A model generated the notes under the pieces. That model was not told the origin of the DNA, searched no databases, and saw only the letters and a program-made list of their open reading frames with translations. From Himantopus leucocephalus (Eukaryota > Chordata > Aves > Charadriiformes > Recurvirostridae), in assembly GCA_003993805.1 (NCBI GenBank), contig RSEF01000006.1:23436972-23500971 (forward strand): a DNA stretch of 64,000 bases, in the 5' to 3' direction. A program made the translations under genes and the position numbers. Below, piece by piece: positions 14,661 through 28,808 of this stretch (within the stretch, counting starts at the first letter, position 1; each line of letters begins with the position of its first letter).

Positions 14661-17600
14661 CTTATTGCACAGCAGTGCTTCTACGAGCGATGTCTTGTAG
14701 CAGGGTTTGCCTTTTATAATCAGCCGGTGCGGTGCACGTAGCAGCACTAGTCATACTCAACGTTTGGCAGAAACATTTCCTAGTTTAGTATCAGCTTTTG
14801 TCTATCTGGGTGTCTTACCCTCTGTTTACAGCAACTTCTGCAATACGGTCCGTCTTTCTATACTGGTGACAGTACTGGGCTCTGTGGGGTCCTTAAAACG
14901 CAAAGCAGAAACTCGGACAAACAGGCGAGAAGCAGTGAACTGGAAAAAGACCTGGGCAGAAACTTAGCCATTAAATTGAGTGAGAAGCTTAAGGATAAGA
15001 GTTCCCACTATTTTGCTAGTTTCTTGTTCAGTACCAGGTGGAAGTCTCTCGTTTACCATTGTTATGACAACAGGGAATCAAAATGTGATTTTTTTTTTTC
15101 TTGGAATAAATAAAATGGTAAAGTAGACCTTTCCGTGTTTTTAACTTCATAGAATGTAACGAATGGCATTTAAGTGGAATAAGCATTTTCTCAGCCTGAT
15201 GTACATCAAAATTCAAAGCAAAGACTGGCAGAAGGAGAAACTTAGCTCATTATTTTATGCAGTCATGTGTGAAGCTGGAAATTTAGAAATAATTTGCCTC
15301 TGCTGAGGAGGGAGATAAGAATAGCTTTGAAACCAGTCTTTAAAAAGTTTCATTCCAAAAATGAAATGCAATGCATGAACGGAGATGCCTTTCTAGTGAG
15401 GTGAGGAATCACAGGGAAGAAACTTAGATGATGAGAACTGATTTAGCAAAGAGGACCAAATGAGCCTTCTTTTAGAAAGTGGGATTTTAAAGAGACAGAA
15501 GGAAACCGAAGAAAACTGACAGTTAGCGCTGGAGCTGATTGCAGAAGAGGTGGTGATGGTGTCAGAATGGGCCGACCTGCAGAAAATGCAAGTCGTCTTG
15601 CAAGTGCCTAATGAAAATTGGTGCAATGAATAGCAAGAAACCACATTTCGTGTGGGTGGGAGAAGAAAACATGAGGCAGTGTTTTTGAAAACGCCTCTCG
15701 CAGTATGTCTTCCAGAAGCAGCAATCAATAGGTTCAACACGGGGGAGTCCAGTATCTGTCAGCTAGTAGGAAAGTTTCCACCTTGGGAAGAGGCATGAAT
15801 GCACACAGAGGGCACGTCCTTTCATCAGAAAGGAATTATTAGGGAGTGTTTCACTGCGAGATCTGTGTCCTGGGAGTCTTGTCCACAGGGGCTGTAACAA
15901 ACAGGTTCAAAATGAAGAAGCCTGTATTTTAAATATTGATACTGTCAGCTCTACCTTGAAATTTGGATTAATATGCTAACACAGCCAAGGAAGAAATTCT
16001 GCTCGAGGTGCTACAGAGCAACAGATTATTTCAGTTATCCGTATGAATACCTTCTTGGGCAGAAAGTGTGTCAGTCTGAAAAATACGGGGGGGGGGGGNC
16101 TTTAGTCTGGGGTAAGCATGATGTCTCATGATATCTCATGCTGCCTCATGCAGACAGCAGTAAAAAGCAGTAAACCTTCTAAAATGTATCAATTTTAACA
16201 TAAAAGGTACTGAACTGAACAAGAGGTAGTAACTCTGGTTTGGAGCTCCATATACACAATGTGTATGACTGCTCTCTATGGACCAGTGATTGTTCCAGCA
16301 TGGAACGGTAATAAAGAAAATCTGATGGGAAAAAGGGAAAGGAATGTGAATTGAGACTACGATTTTAAAGAACACATACTGACCAGCACCCCAAAACCAA
16401 GAATGAGGATGACTGGCTTGTTCATCCAAGCAGTGAAGGCAGCAAATAGAAGTTAACACACATAAAATGGAAAGGAAGTGGAGAAAGAGAAAATGGAGAA
16501 CATCTGATAGAAAATACAGGCTGTGAATTGTGGAAGATTATTTGGCAATAGTAAAGATGTAAGGGGAAAATACAAAGTTAGCAGGACTGAGCACAATTCA
16601 AAGGAGGCGTTCTGTGTGTCTTAGGAACAAAATAATGCATATCTAGCAATTGCATAATCATTATGGAGGTGGAGAGGGTAAGATTTTAATGATGATGCAG
16701 AAAAACCCACAGAAGTGTTGGTTAAATACTTTTTCAGATTTGGGGGGAAAATAAATTCTGATATGAAGGAATATTTCATGGAAGTATTATAACTAAGTAG
16801 CATGTTTTGTAGATGAACATTTTTTGGGGAAACAAAGTTTTATAACAACTCAAAATTAAATGTGACAAATACTTACTGAGAGGATCTGTGCTCAATGATG
16901 TTAATTTTCAAGAAACCAGAGTAGAACACTAGGAATAGCCCACGCAATGGGAAGGATGCTATGGTTGACCCAACATCCCAGCAATATGATGGTTGGTAGC
17001 CTAGAGAACTGTTGCCAGTTTAGTTTGACATCAGTTCTATATAAATTACTGGATAGATCTCCCCAATAATCAAGTTTTAATAGCCACTTTGATTACATTC
17101 TTTTGGTTTTGTAAAGGATGAGACTTATCAAAGTAGCTTTCTTTTAGAAATGGGTAGCACTGTCAAAACGGATAATGGGAATGAATGCATGAAAAAGGAA
17201 ATTATTCATCCCAGATGGAAGCAAGCCTGTAAATTCATGTGGTCCCCTCAGGCGAGCACGTTAATCTGCATCCTAGAACGGAGATAGTCCCACCTGCAAG
17301 AGTCTGCAGCAAGACCTTCAAGGAACATGTTCCTTGTGGTTTTGGAACTCGGTTAGAGAATGCATTTATAAGGGAGGGGCAGGGGGGAGTATTGCAAGTA
17401 CTGATAGACCTTTTCATTTGTCCTTGCTTTCTTGAAGGCTTTCTGTGTTTACAAAGTCAGTCAGCTAACTTAACAAAATAGATGTCAAACAAGCCTGGCA
17501 TGATTCTTATTTGGAAAAAACAGGCTGGATTTTGTCTTATGCATGTTATCACTATTAACATCCTCTTCTTGATTTATTTCTTCAAATGAGGCTGGAGGCT

Positions 17601-20600
17601 TATCAAAGTTCTAGGGGGGGGAAAAGTATTCTTAAAAATTGAGCGAATAATGAATAAATCTGGGCTGTGAGTTAAGGGACTTTTAATGCCTGACTTCCCT
17701 GGCGGTTAGGAACCACCTCACAAAAGGGGAACTGGAAGAACTAATCTCCCTTGTTGGTAATTGATAGCCACAGGGTGGATTATGAGTGTAGGACTGGGAA
17801 GGCAACCGGTCCTTTATCTGGTCTGTTTTCCAACTCATTATTTGCGCTTGTTTTATTTTTCAGAGATGGCAAATGCGGTTGAAAACAGTAAATATGACTA
17901 TCTCCCATGTTTAAACTTCACAGCAATAGATGCATTTCTGATGTTGTTCTGATTACAGAAGTCTCCCTATGACTCTCCAGAAAAGAATGAACTAATGGAT
18001 TAAGACCTGGATAACAACAGACCTCAAAAATAGTTATCAAAGGAAATCATCATTAAACAGCTGTGTTTTCAGAGGTATTCTGCAAGAGGCCTGATGGCAT
18101 TAGACATTTTCAATAATGATCTAAAAAGTATAAAATCATTGCTGATTTACAGATGGAGTTTGTCAGCGCTAGGAGGACCAGTACAAATACCAATTAAGTC
18201 AGAGGAAAAAGTCTAAGGAAGCCAAGAGTGGTTGGAAACATAAAGAGCAAATAATAGGCTTTAAGCCAAGCTTGTAAAAGCACAGCTAATGCAACTTTGG
18301 GAGGAAAATTGGACATTCAAATCCTGAATAGACTAGAAAAATTTCCAGCAAAAATATGCAGAGGTGTGCGTACATATGTCCGTGACAGCCATAACTCATA
18401 GTTTATTTGCTTTATAAAGCAAATTCTTTTTGTTTGGGAGAAAGTTGCCTGCTAGTCCGCCTTATTGTGACCACTGCAACCTGTGTTTGCTTCTTGACTT
18501 ATAATTACCAGAAATATGTAGAAAACGCTCAAGGAATTTCTCAAGGAGAAAGAATAAATTTAAGAGGTTGGACACCTGAAAAGGGAAGGGTTACAAAAGC
18601 TGTAATAATTGATAATCCTTTTGGCCTTTCCTAAGTTGTATAACTGGCTCAGTATGGTCCAAAAATATCGAGCTTGGTCACACTTCTTTTCCTAAGACAT
18701 CTTTGCACCTTTAGCACCTGTGGGGTTGGGAGCAACTGGCAAACCCGACTTTGGGGTTAACCACCCCCTGGCTAGGTATTTTGTACCTTTTTACTAGCCC
18801 AATGTTCAGTGACAGTGTTCCATGGAGCTGGATCTGGTTTGAAGTGTGAGATAGGAGCCAGGTTCTCAGCTGGAAATGATCTGTCCAGGGTGTCTGGGAC
18901 ACAGTTAAGGACAGACGTGTTTAGGCTGAACTTTGGGGTGAAGTGAACGATACTGAGATGACTTTGGAGAGCCAAGCCATAAGGGATTAGTATTGCTTGA
19001 GACCGATCAAACTTAAAGTGTAAAATTCCGGATCATCTTCACAAGAGAAGCACCCCTGTTGGTTTTCTGAAAGATGAGTTAGATGGGACCATTTCTTAAA
19101 TTGTATTTTCTTATGGCTTTGTCAGCTAGATGTGCGAAGTGGCTTCATCTCTCAGCTCCATGGAAAGTTCCCTTCCTTGAGCAGAGCTGAAGTTTTATCG
19201 CAGGTGCTTCCACCAGCATTTCTTAGCCACAGAGCTGTTGCCAGTACACTTGCACGGGGAGCAGCAGAGCCTAAGGGTGCACTTCTACAGCCGGTGTAAT
19301 TTAACATAAATCTGTGCTGCTGAAAGAGAAGAGAAAAGGCGCCTGTCCTTGTCCGCAGCCTTGTTCTTTTTTTCTGCAATAACTTTCAGCTTGTCTGGCT
19401 TGAAAGCCAACACCAGCCCAAGTGAGAGAACAGAAGGAGGCAAGGGTAAAAGTCACTCAGATTGAAGTTACTGGGAGGGCTTCGCTGTAAGACAAGGAGA
19501 CACAAAAACAGCCCTGTGCTCTGAAACAGTGCTGCATTAGCAGTACAAATTAAGAAATGAGTTAAGGGAAAAAGTGTGAGAGACCAGATGGAAGGGAACA
19601 GAGTCGGCTAAGTGCACACTGAACAAATTCATCTGCTTATGTCCTCTCATGCATTCGCTCCCCCCAAATGCGGCTGGAAAGATCGGTTTCCCAGCCTCCT
19701 CTTTGGGCTCCTCGTCCCTCTGTCCCTTGTGCTGCGCTGGCTGTTCTCGTTCAAGGGCGATGCAGGCAGTGTAACGGTCACCGCTGTCACTACTCTGTCA
19801 GCGCTCAGCCACCGCCAGCAATGCTACAACTCTGCCTGTTATAGCTCTTGTCTGAACCCTTTGGGCCTCTTACTGGTCCCTTGGAGCTCGGGAAGAGATT
19901 CCCATGAGGATCTGCGGAGCCGCTTCACTGTCTGCCTTCCATTGCCTTTCAAATTCCCCTTGTAATGTCAACATACTTTGTAAGCAGTGATTAAGCTTCT
20001 GGTACGAGGAGACACGTGCCCATCAGTCTGACCCGCACTGTCCCATGCTCCCTTGTGACCTTCATCCAGCTGTACACTACATCTCTTCTGACCAAGAAGT
20101 TACCCTTACAGGGTCGCTGGATGGGACTTGTGCCTTTGAGCAAGCATTTTTATTTTGCGTAAGTAGAAGTTAAAGGCTTTTAGTTCGGTTTGTATTCTCC
20201 CCTTTGTTTCCGATCCTTCTGAGAATCTTTGTGCTGGTCATGTAAGGTGGTGAATGCCAGATCGTTCCTGGGGAAGAGCATGGAAAGAAAACAGACCTAT
20301 TTTTACAAGGGAATGAGAATTAGCTTGGTTTTTCATTAACTATCCGCAAAAGCTCAAAACTGCAACTGGCCTTTGAGCTGCCGCAGAAGGTGAATCAGCA
20401 GCTCAGGACGTAGAAACCACTTAAACCCCTCAGTGAGTTCTCAGCGCTTTCGCGCTCGGCTCGCAGGGCTCCTGAGACGGTGGGGTGGCAGAAACTGCCA
20501 GTACAGCTGCTGTGGTTTCTAACGTTCACGAATAGTGACGCTGCAGCTGGGGCCAGGGGAGGCAGCAGCCTCTGCACCTTCCTGCCGGGCCTGTAGCAAG

Positions 20601-23600
20601 AAGGGGGAAGACTCCTCCAAAAGTGAGGGATGGAGGGAGTTTGGAGACCCTTCAGCACAGCTGGTGGGATGGAAACATCCCTGGTGCATGGCAAAGCCCA
20701 GGGAGCAGGCATGCAGCGGGAGGGAAGATGGAGCTCCTATATGGAGCGTGGACTTGGTGGTGGGGACAGGTAACAGAGTGGGATTTGTTCCTCTGCTGAG
20801 AACTGTCCCTCCCTCCTACCTGCTCTTTGCCAGAATGGCAGGGGGCAGCTCTTGCCAGGGAGAACATCTGCTCTTGGCCAAGATCAGCCCATAGCTGCTG
20901 GCTCCAGCTGCTTTGTGGGAAACACGCAGGAAATTTGCACTTTTGCCTTAAATTGAATGTGCCCACTAAGTTGATCTACAGGTTCTATATATTTAGTCTT
21001 GCTTTCCTGAAATAGTATAGGAAGCTTACTGTTTGTCAGCTTTGTCTGAGACTGCGATAAACATGAAACCAGCTGAAGCCAAAAAGAACTTTATTCTGGT
21101 AAATCTAGTGGTCAGGTTACAGTTTACAAGACTTAGAAACACTGTTGTGACAAAAAGCACGAAAGCCATAAAGAAAAGTACAAAAGACTGTTCCAGCAGT
21201 GTTGTTTAGGATTTATACTGTCATTAGCCAGGGAGAGTCAAGACCATATTTTGAAATGAATCAGTTGCAAGTTTAAAAATGGGTTTAGCAAGTGGTTTTA
21301 ACAGATGAGGCTGGGTTGAGCTACGTCCACCCTGCCTGATGTAAAGGACGCTCAGACCACCACTCCTTTCCCACATTGCGCTCATGACTGTGTCAGTCTG
21401 ACCAGAGAACTTAACTCATCTAAAGAGTAGCCCGGGTAAAAAAAAAATATATATATACATAAATAAAAATTAGAAAAGGAATCTTCACTTGTACAAGTGC
21501 AAGGTAGAACAATAGCAAAAGACAGAGGTGGGATAGTCCCTTTTTGTGGCAGAGCAAACAGAGGAGTTAAGCCAACTGTGAAGCTAAGTCTTTGCACTTC
21601 ATCTTAAAAACAGTGTTTTACAACAGAACCTGGCCCCATGCTATGGACTCCTTGTTAAAGACAGTAATTTTACGGTTGCTTTTTAGGTTACAAAGCATGT
21701 CTCAGCTCCAGTGGCTAGTAATTTCACTACCAATTTAAGAACCTTCTAGTGTTGTGGCCGCTTGGTGTCTGTGAGAATGCTAACTGGATCCTATAAGCCT
21801 TGCTGAGAATAGATGCCCTTCTGTAAATAGGGATCTTGGAGAGCCTCTTCTGCCCATTTACTTCTCGGGAGATTGCAACCGTAAATTTACATTGTAATCT
21901 ACTGCAAACCACATCTCTGGATCTTTTTCGTGCGGTGTAGCGGTTAGTCTTTAGGTTTACTAGCATTTCATAGAGATTATATATAATGCAGTGGGACTAC
22001 CGCTAGGTAGTTCTGAACTCCTTTATAAAAGTAGTAAACAACTCTTTTACTCTATTGGTTTCTCCTACCTCCACTCCTGAAGTCAGACCGTGGGGAGGAA
22101 ACACAAAGAATGCCTTCTTTCCTGCTATAAGGCTCCGCTGCCTGTGTTCCTCTTTTTCAGCATGTTTTTCCTAACCTCAAGGACCTCAAGGACGTTTTCC
22201 ATTTTTCCCACATTTTTAAAGTTATAGCAGAACTAAACAGATCTTATAGTATGAGTCGTGTGGTACTTTACTAGACCACTAAGACCAAGTTGCTGTGAGT
22301 CTGGCAGAACACAAGAGAACATATCAAAATGACACAAGATGAAGAGTAGGTGGAGCCGAAGCGTGCTGCTCTTTCCCTGGACCCTGGGAACTCTGCTTCT
22401 CTGCGGGAGGCAGCGTGCTGCGAGCCCTGGTTCACGAGAGCTTCCCGGACAAGCAGATGAGGCGGTCCAGGGGACAGAGCATCAGGCTGGCTATTTGCTG
22501 CTCTCTTGTGCTTTTTCATCACCTGGGGAAATGGGGCTAATGGTGCTGACCTCTGTAAACTGCTTGGCAGTGTATGGGTGGAAAGCACTCTGACAAATTT
22601 AAATGTTATGATTTGTTATTAGGGAAAGGCTGAGGTTCAACAGACAGAAAAGTATGATGGTCAGCTCCAGCATTACCTGTTTGGTATTAGCTCCCCATAT
22701 GTTGTGGGCAGACAGCTGGAGCCAAGTCTGAAAGCCACAGAGTCACGGGGAGCCTGGGAATAGTGGGAAAGTAGCGAGACAGTCCTGGCCTTGCTTGGTG
22801 TCTATGTGCTGAGGGAAGGCTGGACTCATAAAGCTGTGACATGGGCATGAGAAAATGTGTGCGCACAAAAGCCTCCTTGTGTGTCTTGTGGTTCTGCTGT
22901 GGGATAATTGCAGCTATCCTGTCTCACCAGCCTTGCCCTGTGAGCCTGGGTATAGGAACGCTACCAGGTCTGCACTACAGTGGTGACAATGGTCTCACCC
23001 CGTACTGTCACAGGGAGCTGCTCAGCACATGACAGGCTGAAAACAGCTCCAGCTCTAACATTGTCAGTGACATCTTGGGTGTAGACTGTTTAAAAATCCC
23101 TCGTGGTGAGTCTGGTAGTGACACCCAGGGACAGGCTGCATTGTTCCTCCCTGGGATTTCAGCATCCTCTAACTTCCAACCGACCGCCGCTGGTGCTGTG
23201 CTCGGGCGTGCTGTGCCGCCAGCTGTGTGCGGGAGACCTCGCTGCATCCAAGCAGCAGAACAGACCCCAGACCAGCCCGAAAATCTGCTTCCTTTGCTGT
23301 TATTAGGGTCCCCCATAACCTAACCAAGCCAAGGACACCTCTTCACAGCCACGATGATGGCCTGTGAAACAAAGGTCCTGGCACACTGTGTGTAAGGCAG
23401 GCACGCAGCTGAAGAAGCAGAAATACTACAACTGGCCTGAGGGAAACACGAATGGAAGTGTGTGTGTGTGAGAGAAGACCAGAAGAAGCAACAGAGCAAG
23501 TATTAAAAGAATGGTCTGTATTGATAACCGAGGATGTGACCGACTGCACTAAAACTGGGTAAACGCTGACAAATGTGGTGTTTGCGACAAGGCCGGCAGC

Positions 23601-26600
23601 CTGCACGCTGATAAGCCTCACAGGGATGGCTTGTCAGAAGAAGGCAGGGGTGCTGATAAAGCCCCTGTGCAGATGACTCCTTGGTGAAAAAACTCTGCTC
23701 CGATAACAGAAGGATGACAACAAGGTCGCAGCACATCCCATGTGCAAGTCCTTTCCCAGCAGGAAGGCAGACGGTGGGAGCTAAGGCACCCATAATGAGG
23801 GAAAAAAAGCACTGAGCAGCCACCTGTCTTAGGGCTCTCGGGGAATGACGTAAGAGAGATTTCGAGGCAAAGGGATCATGCCATAATAACAGTTAGCTCC
23901 TCAAGATGGCAAAAGACCTGCTCAAAAATTTATAGGTTGCCACTGAAGAGGAACCCAAGAGATGCGGTGAGGACTTGGCATCTGGCACCCTTGGTCCCAT
24001 CTCGCACAGGATCCTGCCAGAGCACCTGGCGAGCTCAGTGCCTGTGAGTACGGGGGGGGGGGGAGAGTGTGGATGAGAAAATGAGTGCAAAGGAAGTGAT
24101 TTTTTGAAACAGGGATCATCTTCCTGTTCCATAAGGTCTTGCACTGTTGCTACATTAATTTCCTGTATCATAGGTGTGTTAAAAGCTACTCTATTCTTAA
24201 ATGAGAAAAAGATGTGAAACCTTTGTTTAGAACTGGTAAGCTCAGCAGAGTTTAAGGAGTTTTTGTTTTGGTGTGATCAGTGTATAAAAATGTAATTGGG
24301 TCCAAACTGAGCTGTGAGAGGCTCTGAGGGCTGAAAATCATTGGGCAAAAATAGCAGACAAAACAGGAGGGCAAGGAAAGTTGTCAGATGCTTTCAGTGA
24401 TGGAAAGCGCAAAGCTGAAACTACTCACCAGCCTTTTGCCTTCACCGTTCCCACACAAAATAAGTTGACTTCCCTTGTGTTTGTGTAAAGGGTGAGCAGA
24501 TCGTGGCCCAGGAGGAGACCCACTGCTGAGAGTCATCTGAACAAGGGTGGTGTGGGAGCCCAGCCAGTTTAGAGATGGATTTTAAAGCTAGGGCTCCCAC
24601 ATCTGCTCTGAGGAGACAGCCCCACAGATTTCTCTTTGCTGAGTTACCATACAGCTCCTATTTCTCCTTTAGCCTGCTAGCCCTCGCTTTCATACTTCAC
24701 ATCTCTTTGAGTGAGCCCCCATCTCTTTGGGATCAAGTCCTGCTTTCAATTAGCGTTATTGTCCTTATGAGTATCTGAAGTTTGAGTTATTTTTCTCATG
24801 CTTCTCTTTTTCCAAGTTTTATTGTTTCCTGTGTAGGATGGTGGTTTCCATAGATACCTTGGACATTATTTATCTATCCTCCCTGGATGTGCAGTTCCAA
24901 TGAATTACAGTGCAGTTTGCCCCTTCTGCTTGAGGCCTTTGCTCCTTCATCCATATCAGTGCTATACTGAGCATTTTAATGCTGCTGTTCTAACACGTCA
25001 TCTTGATATGTTGCCTTGTCCTCTTACAGGGCTTTCAATCCACATGATAGAGCTCTTATCCCAGCCAGTTTTAAATTAAAAAACGGTACATTGCATGTCT
25101 ATTTTAAGATTTTGTACTGATAATTGTTGGAAACTTTAGCTCAGTTTTTCTCTGCTATGGGTAACTGTTAAACAGAACAGTGTTTTGTTATTTTTGTTCT
25201 CCTTCCCCCTGGAGAAATGTTATCAAAGGAAAAAGTCTGGCAAAATATTCAGGGCTGGTATGGTCCTATCTGAGATCTCAGCTAGCACTGACTGGTATTG
25301 TTTGAGACAGCTCTTGCATGAGTTTTCTCTCTTTATCCTGTTTCTACCTTGTCCCAGAGGAAAGCATACATCCTGGATTGCAGAGGTAGATGCTAGTGTG
25401 AGTCACTGCTTGGTATTTAGTGGTGGGAAAGTTGACCACTATCAGTCTTCCCAAATTCTAGCAGAAGCCAAGAAAAATCTGGACGCAGCGTAACTTAGCA
25501 CTTTCTTCTTCAGAACTATTCTGCCCTTATCAGGCTATTTACTGCACAAGCGGGGCTGTTCTGCTGATTCAGCATCAGAAGAAGTGAAGCCAGGGCAGCT
25601 CCAGGCCACACTTAAGGAATTACAAAGGAGACTATTAGAGTCACAAGTTCTCTCTTTAGCTGTTTTATAAATGGATTTGTTTTCTTTCTTGCTCCTTTGT
25701 CCCAGAGCTGTTTAATAAATAACCTTTTCAATGCTCTGCTTCTGCAAGCACTGCAGCTGGGCTGGGGATCCTGCGGTTGGAAGGTGGGCTCTGCCTTGAG
25801 CTTGAGACCTCCTGCAGCCAGAGGGAGAACGGCGCTCAGAGAGGCTGGGAAAGGCAGCGGTGGCAGGGAAGCAGCAGACCCGTAGCTGCTTTTTGCATGG
25901 GCCCAGGTTTGCTGGCCGTTCCTGCCGCTGAGGGGCTGTGCTCATCTTAACAGAGACAGCCGGCGGCTCTTTTCCATGCTAGAAATCCGTCCCCTTTGCT
26001 GGAGTGGCCGCATCACGAGCTTGTCGCTTCTTCAGCTGGAGTAACCTCCATTTTGTTGGCTTTTGACAGTGGAGAGTGTTGATTTCTCTGTCCCGGTAAG
26101 CATCTTTGGACACACAGGCTACAGCATGGAGCAGAAAGCCGGAGGCAAGTGTTATAGAAGAGCTTGGGACTTCCCTGCTTGCACCTCCTTGCTGGGAACG
26201 GTGAGCGGCTCATGCTCTCACTCCTCTGGCGGAGATGCAGTGAGAAGTCAGAGCTGTAATAATGTCTGTTTGCTGGACCCAGTCCTGGGTGCAGTCTCTG
26301 CGGATGCCTGGGGGCTGCTCGCTCACCCAGAAACGGTGGTGGTTTCATGCCGCTGCAGCAGCCCCTTGTACGTAACACACGCAGACGGGGCAGCTCGGGC
26401 ACTGGGCAGCAGGACAGGTGGCTGTGACCGTCCCTTGTCCTTGTTACCGCTCTGTGTAAGCACTTCGCGCAGCAGCTTGTGTGGATTTTATGTTCTAGAA
26501 ACTGCTGCTGTACCTGTGAGTCTTATACTGGAGGCTGTGTTTTTAAACTGTATTTTCATACCACTTTGAGAAATATCGGTAAAGAGTTTGCTTCTTTAAA

Positions 26601-28135
26601 TATGTATAAAAGCTGCCTTATCCAAAATATTTCGTGTTTGCATTTTGAACTATTTGAGGCAAGGACTTTGGGGGATGGAGGGGGGTCAGAGAGTAATGAA
26701 GACATGCAAATTGAAGGCCAAACTACAGTTTGATTGTAAATGGGTTTCCTTTTCTGCGCCTAATTCTCCCCAGGATTCACTGTGCGTCCTGGTAATAAGT
26801 AATCTGAACTTTAGAGAATAATAACACCCTGTGCCAGCCCATTCATCCAGCAGAACTCCTTTGCTCTTTTGTTCCATGTCTGCATGAGGCTCCAGCCCTT
26901 GCAAGGTGCTCTTCTCACCATGAAAATTTATATTCCTACTTAACTTATTACCTTTGTAACCTCCAAGAAGTATTTCTTCCCTTAAGCTCAGGAGCTTTGT
27001 CAAGGCCTGTGCCCCGCAACAGGCTTTGGTCCCATGTTCCTTCCCATTGGTTGTCCCGAAAAATACCACAGGGTAATTTGTTTCCTGCTATTTGAAATGG
27101 AAATTGTAGCAGCATGAGGAACAGAGCGGGATATTCATGCCAAATATCATGAGCTGAATTCTCCTCATGGTTTGTGGGAATCCTAGTTATGAAAGCTGAC
27201 CTCTAAGAAATCAGTATATTTTTCCACAAAGCCTAGACAGTGGATGCGCTCCTCAGCAGGAGACAGAAACTATCCCAGCTGTTCCCTGCCCGGTGCTCTG
27301 CAATGAGGAATGGAGATACCAGTGCTGACAGCTGGAGGTACGGGGGAAAATCTGGAAGTGTTTAACTAGAGCGCTCTCTCTTTTATGCATGCAGCCTTAA
27401 CCGTGGCTTACTGAAACCGCTGCCCTGCCTGGATAGCGAGAGGCCTTTTGCTTTGTCTGCTAGAATTAGGCGCAAAGGGAAGGTCCCTACAGTTTTCTCT
27501 GCTACAAGTGGGTACTAAGCATGTTAAGGGAGGAAAAACTCACTGGGTATCTTGTGGGCCTGAGATGTGCTCCTCTAAAAGAGCAAAAACCTGTGACGGA
27601 AATCACATTTGCAAGGGGTGGCAAAATCCCGGGCACAGATGAGCACCGCAGCGGTCACCAGCATGTGTGCGCTCGCACACGGGGCTGCGCAGGAATGGGC
27701 ATCATCTGTCCCTCTGCATACATGGCCTCATCGACCAGGGGCTTTGGCCGTGGCTCTGCTGATGCTGCACCAGCCCGGCACAGTGTTTGTGCTTCTGCAG
27801 TCGGTCTCCGGTGGTTTTTGGTCCTGAGTGGGAAGTGAAACTTCAGGAGAAAAGCTAGTTGCTTTGCTGTGCAATACTCGGGAAGCTCGTGTTCCCACTG
27901 GCTGTAGCAGCGCAGGCGGCTGCTCTGTTTGCTCACACGCGGCACTTTGGGCAGCTGTGTTGTTATTTGGAAGCTGAGGAAGTGAGGCCCTGAAAGCAGT
28001 CGTGTTGCTCAACATACAGGGCAATCCCGGGAATCTGCGATTCAGAGAAAAATGTCCTTGAGACATGGCGAGGGGCTTGTGGCTTCAGCCCCTTCAAGGC
28101 AGGAGATGTCAGTGGAGAGGGCATATGGGTATGAA
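14661..28135. other. Unique noncoding DNA, no gene recognised
   Basis: No recognisable exon, RNA gene or transposon. GC content rises locally around 19650-19930, 20400-20900, 23150-23300 and 25750-26450. The longest open frame (26063-26569, 168 codons) has no family features and overlaps an equally open frame on the other strand. Simple-sequence points are a G-run with N at 16087-16099, an AT run near 21440-21460 and a G-run at 24051-24063. Confidence 0.5.
16087..16099. repeat. Poly(G) run ending in N
   Basis: Twelve G followed by one N. It is a homopolymer with an unresolved base. Confidence 0.85.
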
Positions 28136-28303
28136 GGGATTGAGAGCAGACCTGCCGAGAAGGACTTGGGTGTACTGGTGGATGAGAAGCTGGACAAGAG
28201 CCAACAATGTGCACTTGCAGCCCAAAAGGCCAACCATATCNNNNNNNNNNATTTTAAAGGTCTTTTCCAACCTAAATGATTCTATGATTCTGTTCTATGA
28301 CAA
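28136..28303 (+). mobile_element. CR1 LINE fragment containing a 10-N gap
   Basis: To the left of the gap the plus strand encodes a piece of CR1 ORF2: [20 protein letters not shown], then [13 protein letters not shown]. To the right is the CR1 3' tail (AAAGGTCTTTTCCAACCT, then ATTCTATGATTCTG). In a full-length CR1 several hundred bases lie between these two parts. Either this copy has an internal deletion or the 10 N stand for a much larger missing piece. Confidence 0.9.
28241..28250. other. Assembly gap of 10 N
   Basis: Ten N inside a CR1 element. Both flanks are CR1 in the same orientation, so the join may be right but collapsed, or two contigs may have been joined through a shared repeat. 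Confidence 0.98.
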
Positions 28304-28808
28304 ACTTCTGCTATTGTATGTCAGAGTTCAGATTCTTGCTCAGGACTTTCAGAGGTATTTCCTTTTTCCCTATCTTTCTGCATTGTTCCAACTTTTCTCC
28401 TTCCCAATCTAATTTCAGCTTCTTCCTTCTCCTGTTCCCCCTCTCATCTTAGTCTCAACAGGCTTGTCCATTTTGACTCCAAAAGAATGCGTCATTCTCA
28501 CTTCCTCCACCAAGGTCCCAGCAATTACTTTTAGATTTCTCTCATCACATAAAGAGAAAACATGAACTCATATTTTGAAATAGATCAGAGGACAATTTTT
28601 GTCCCTAAACAATTGTTATTGAGAGATTTTAGGTTAGGGTTACTGAAAACAGGCAATATTTGGTCCCAGTAAAAAGCTTAACAATTTCTCCTTTCCCAGC
28701 TGAAATTTTTGCCAAGGGTTTTGAAACCCTTTGCATCAGCAAAAGGTTTCAGAATACTAATCTTATGTTAATTATGCTTTCTACTTTCTTCTCTAAATGT
28801 TATTGATG
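28304..28808. other. Intergenic sequence upstream of SULT relic E
   Basis: AT-rich sequence. I could not find counterparts of SULT exons 1 or 2 here, although they would lie in this direction if relic E had been complete. Confidence 0.5.

Noticed and set aside
26063..26569. 168-codon open frame on the plus strand
   Set aside because: No domain, no protein-like composition, no splice context, and an overlapping open frame on the minus strand; a chance frame in a GC-richer stretch.
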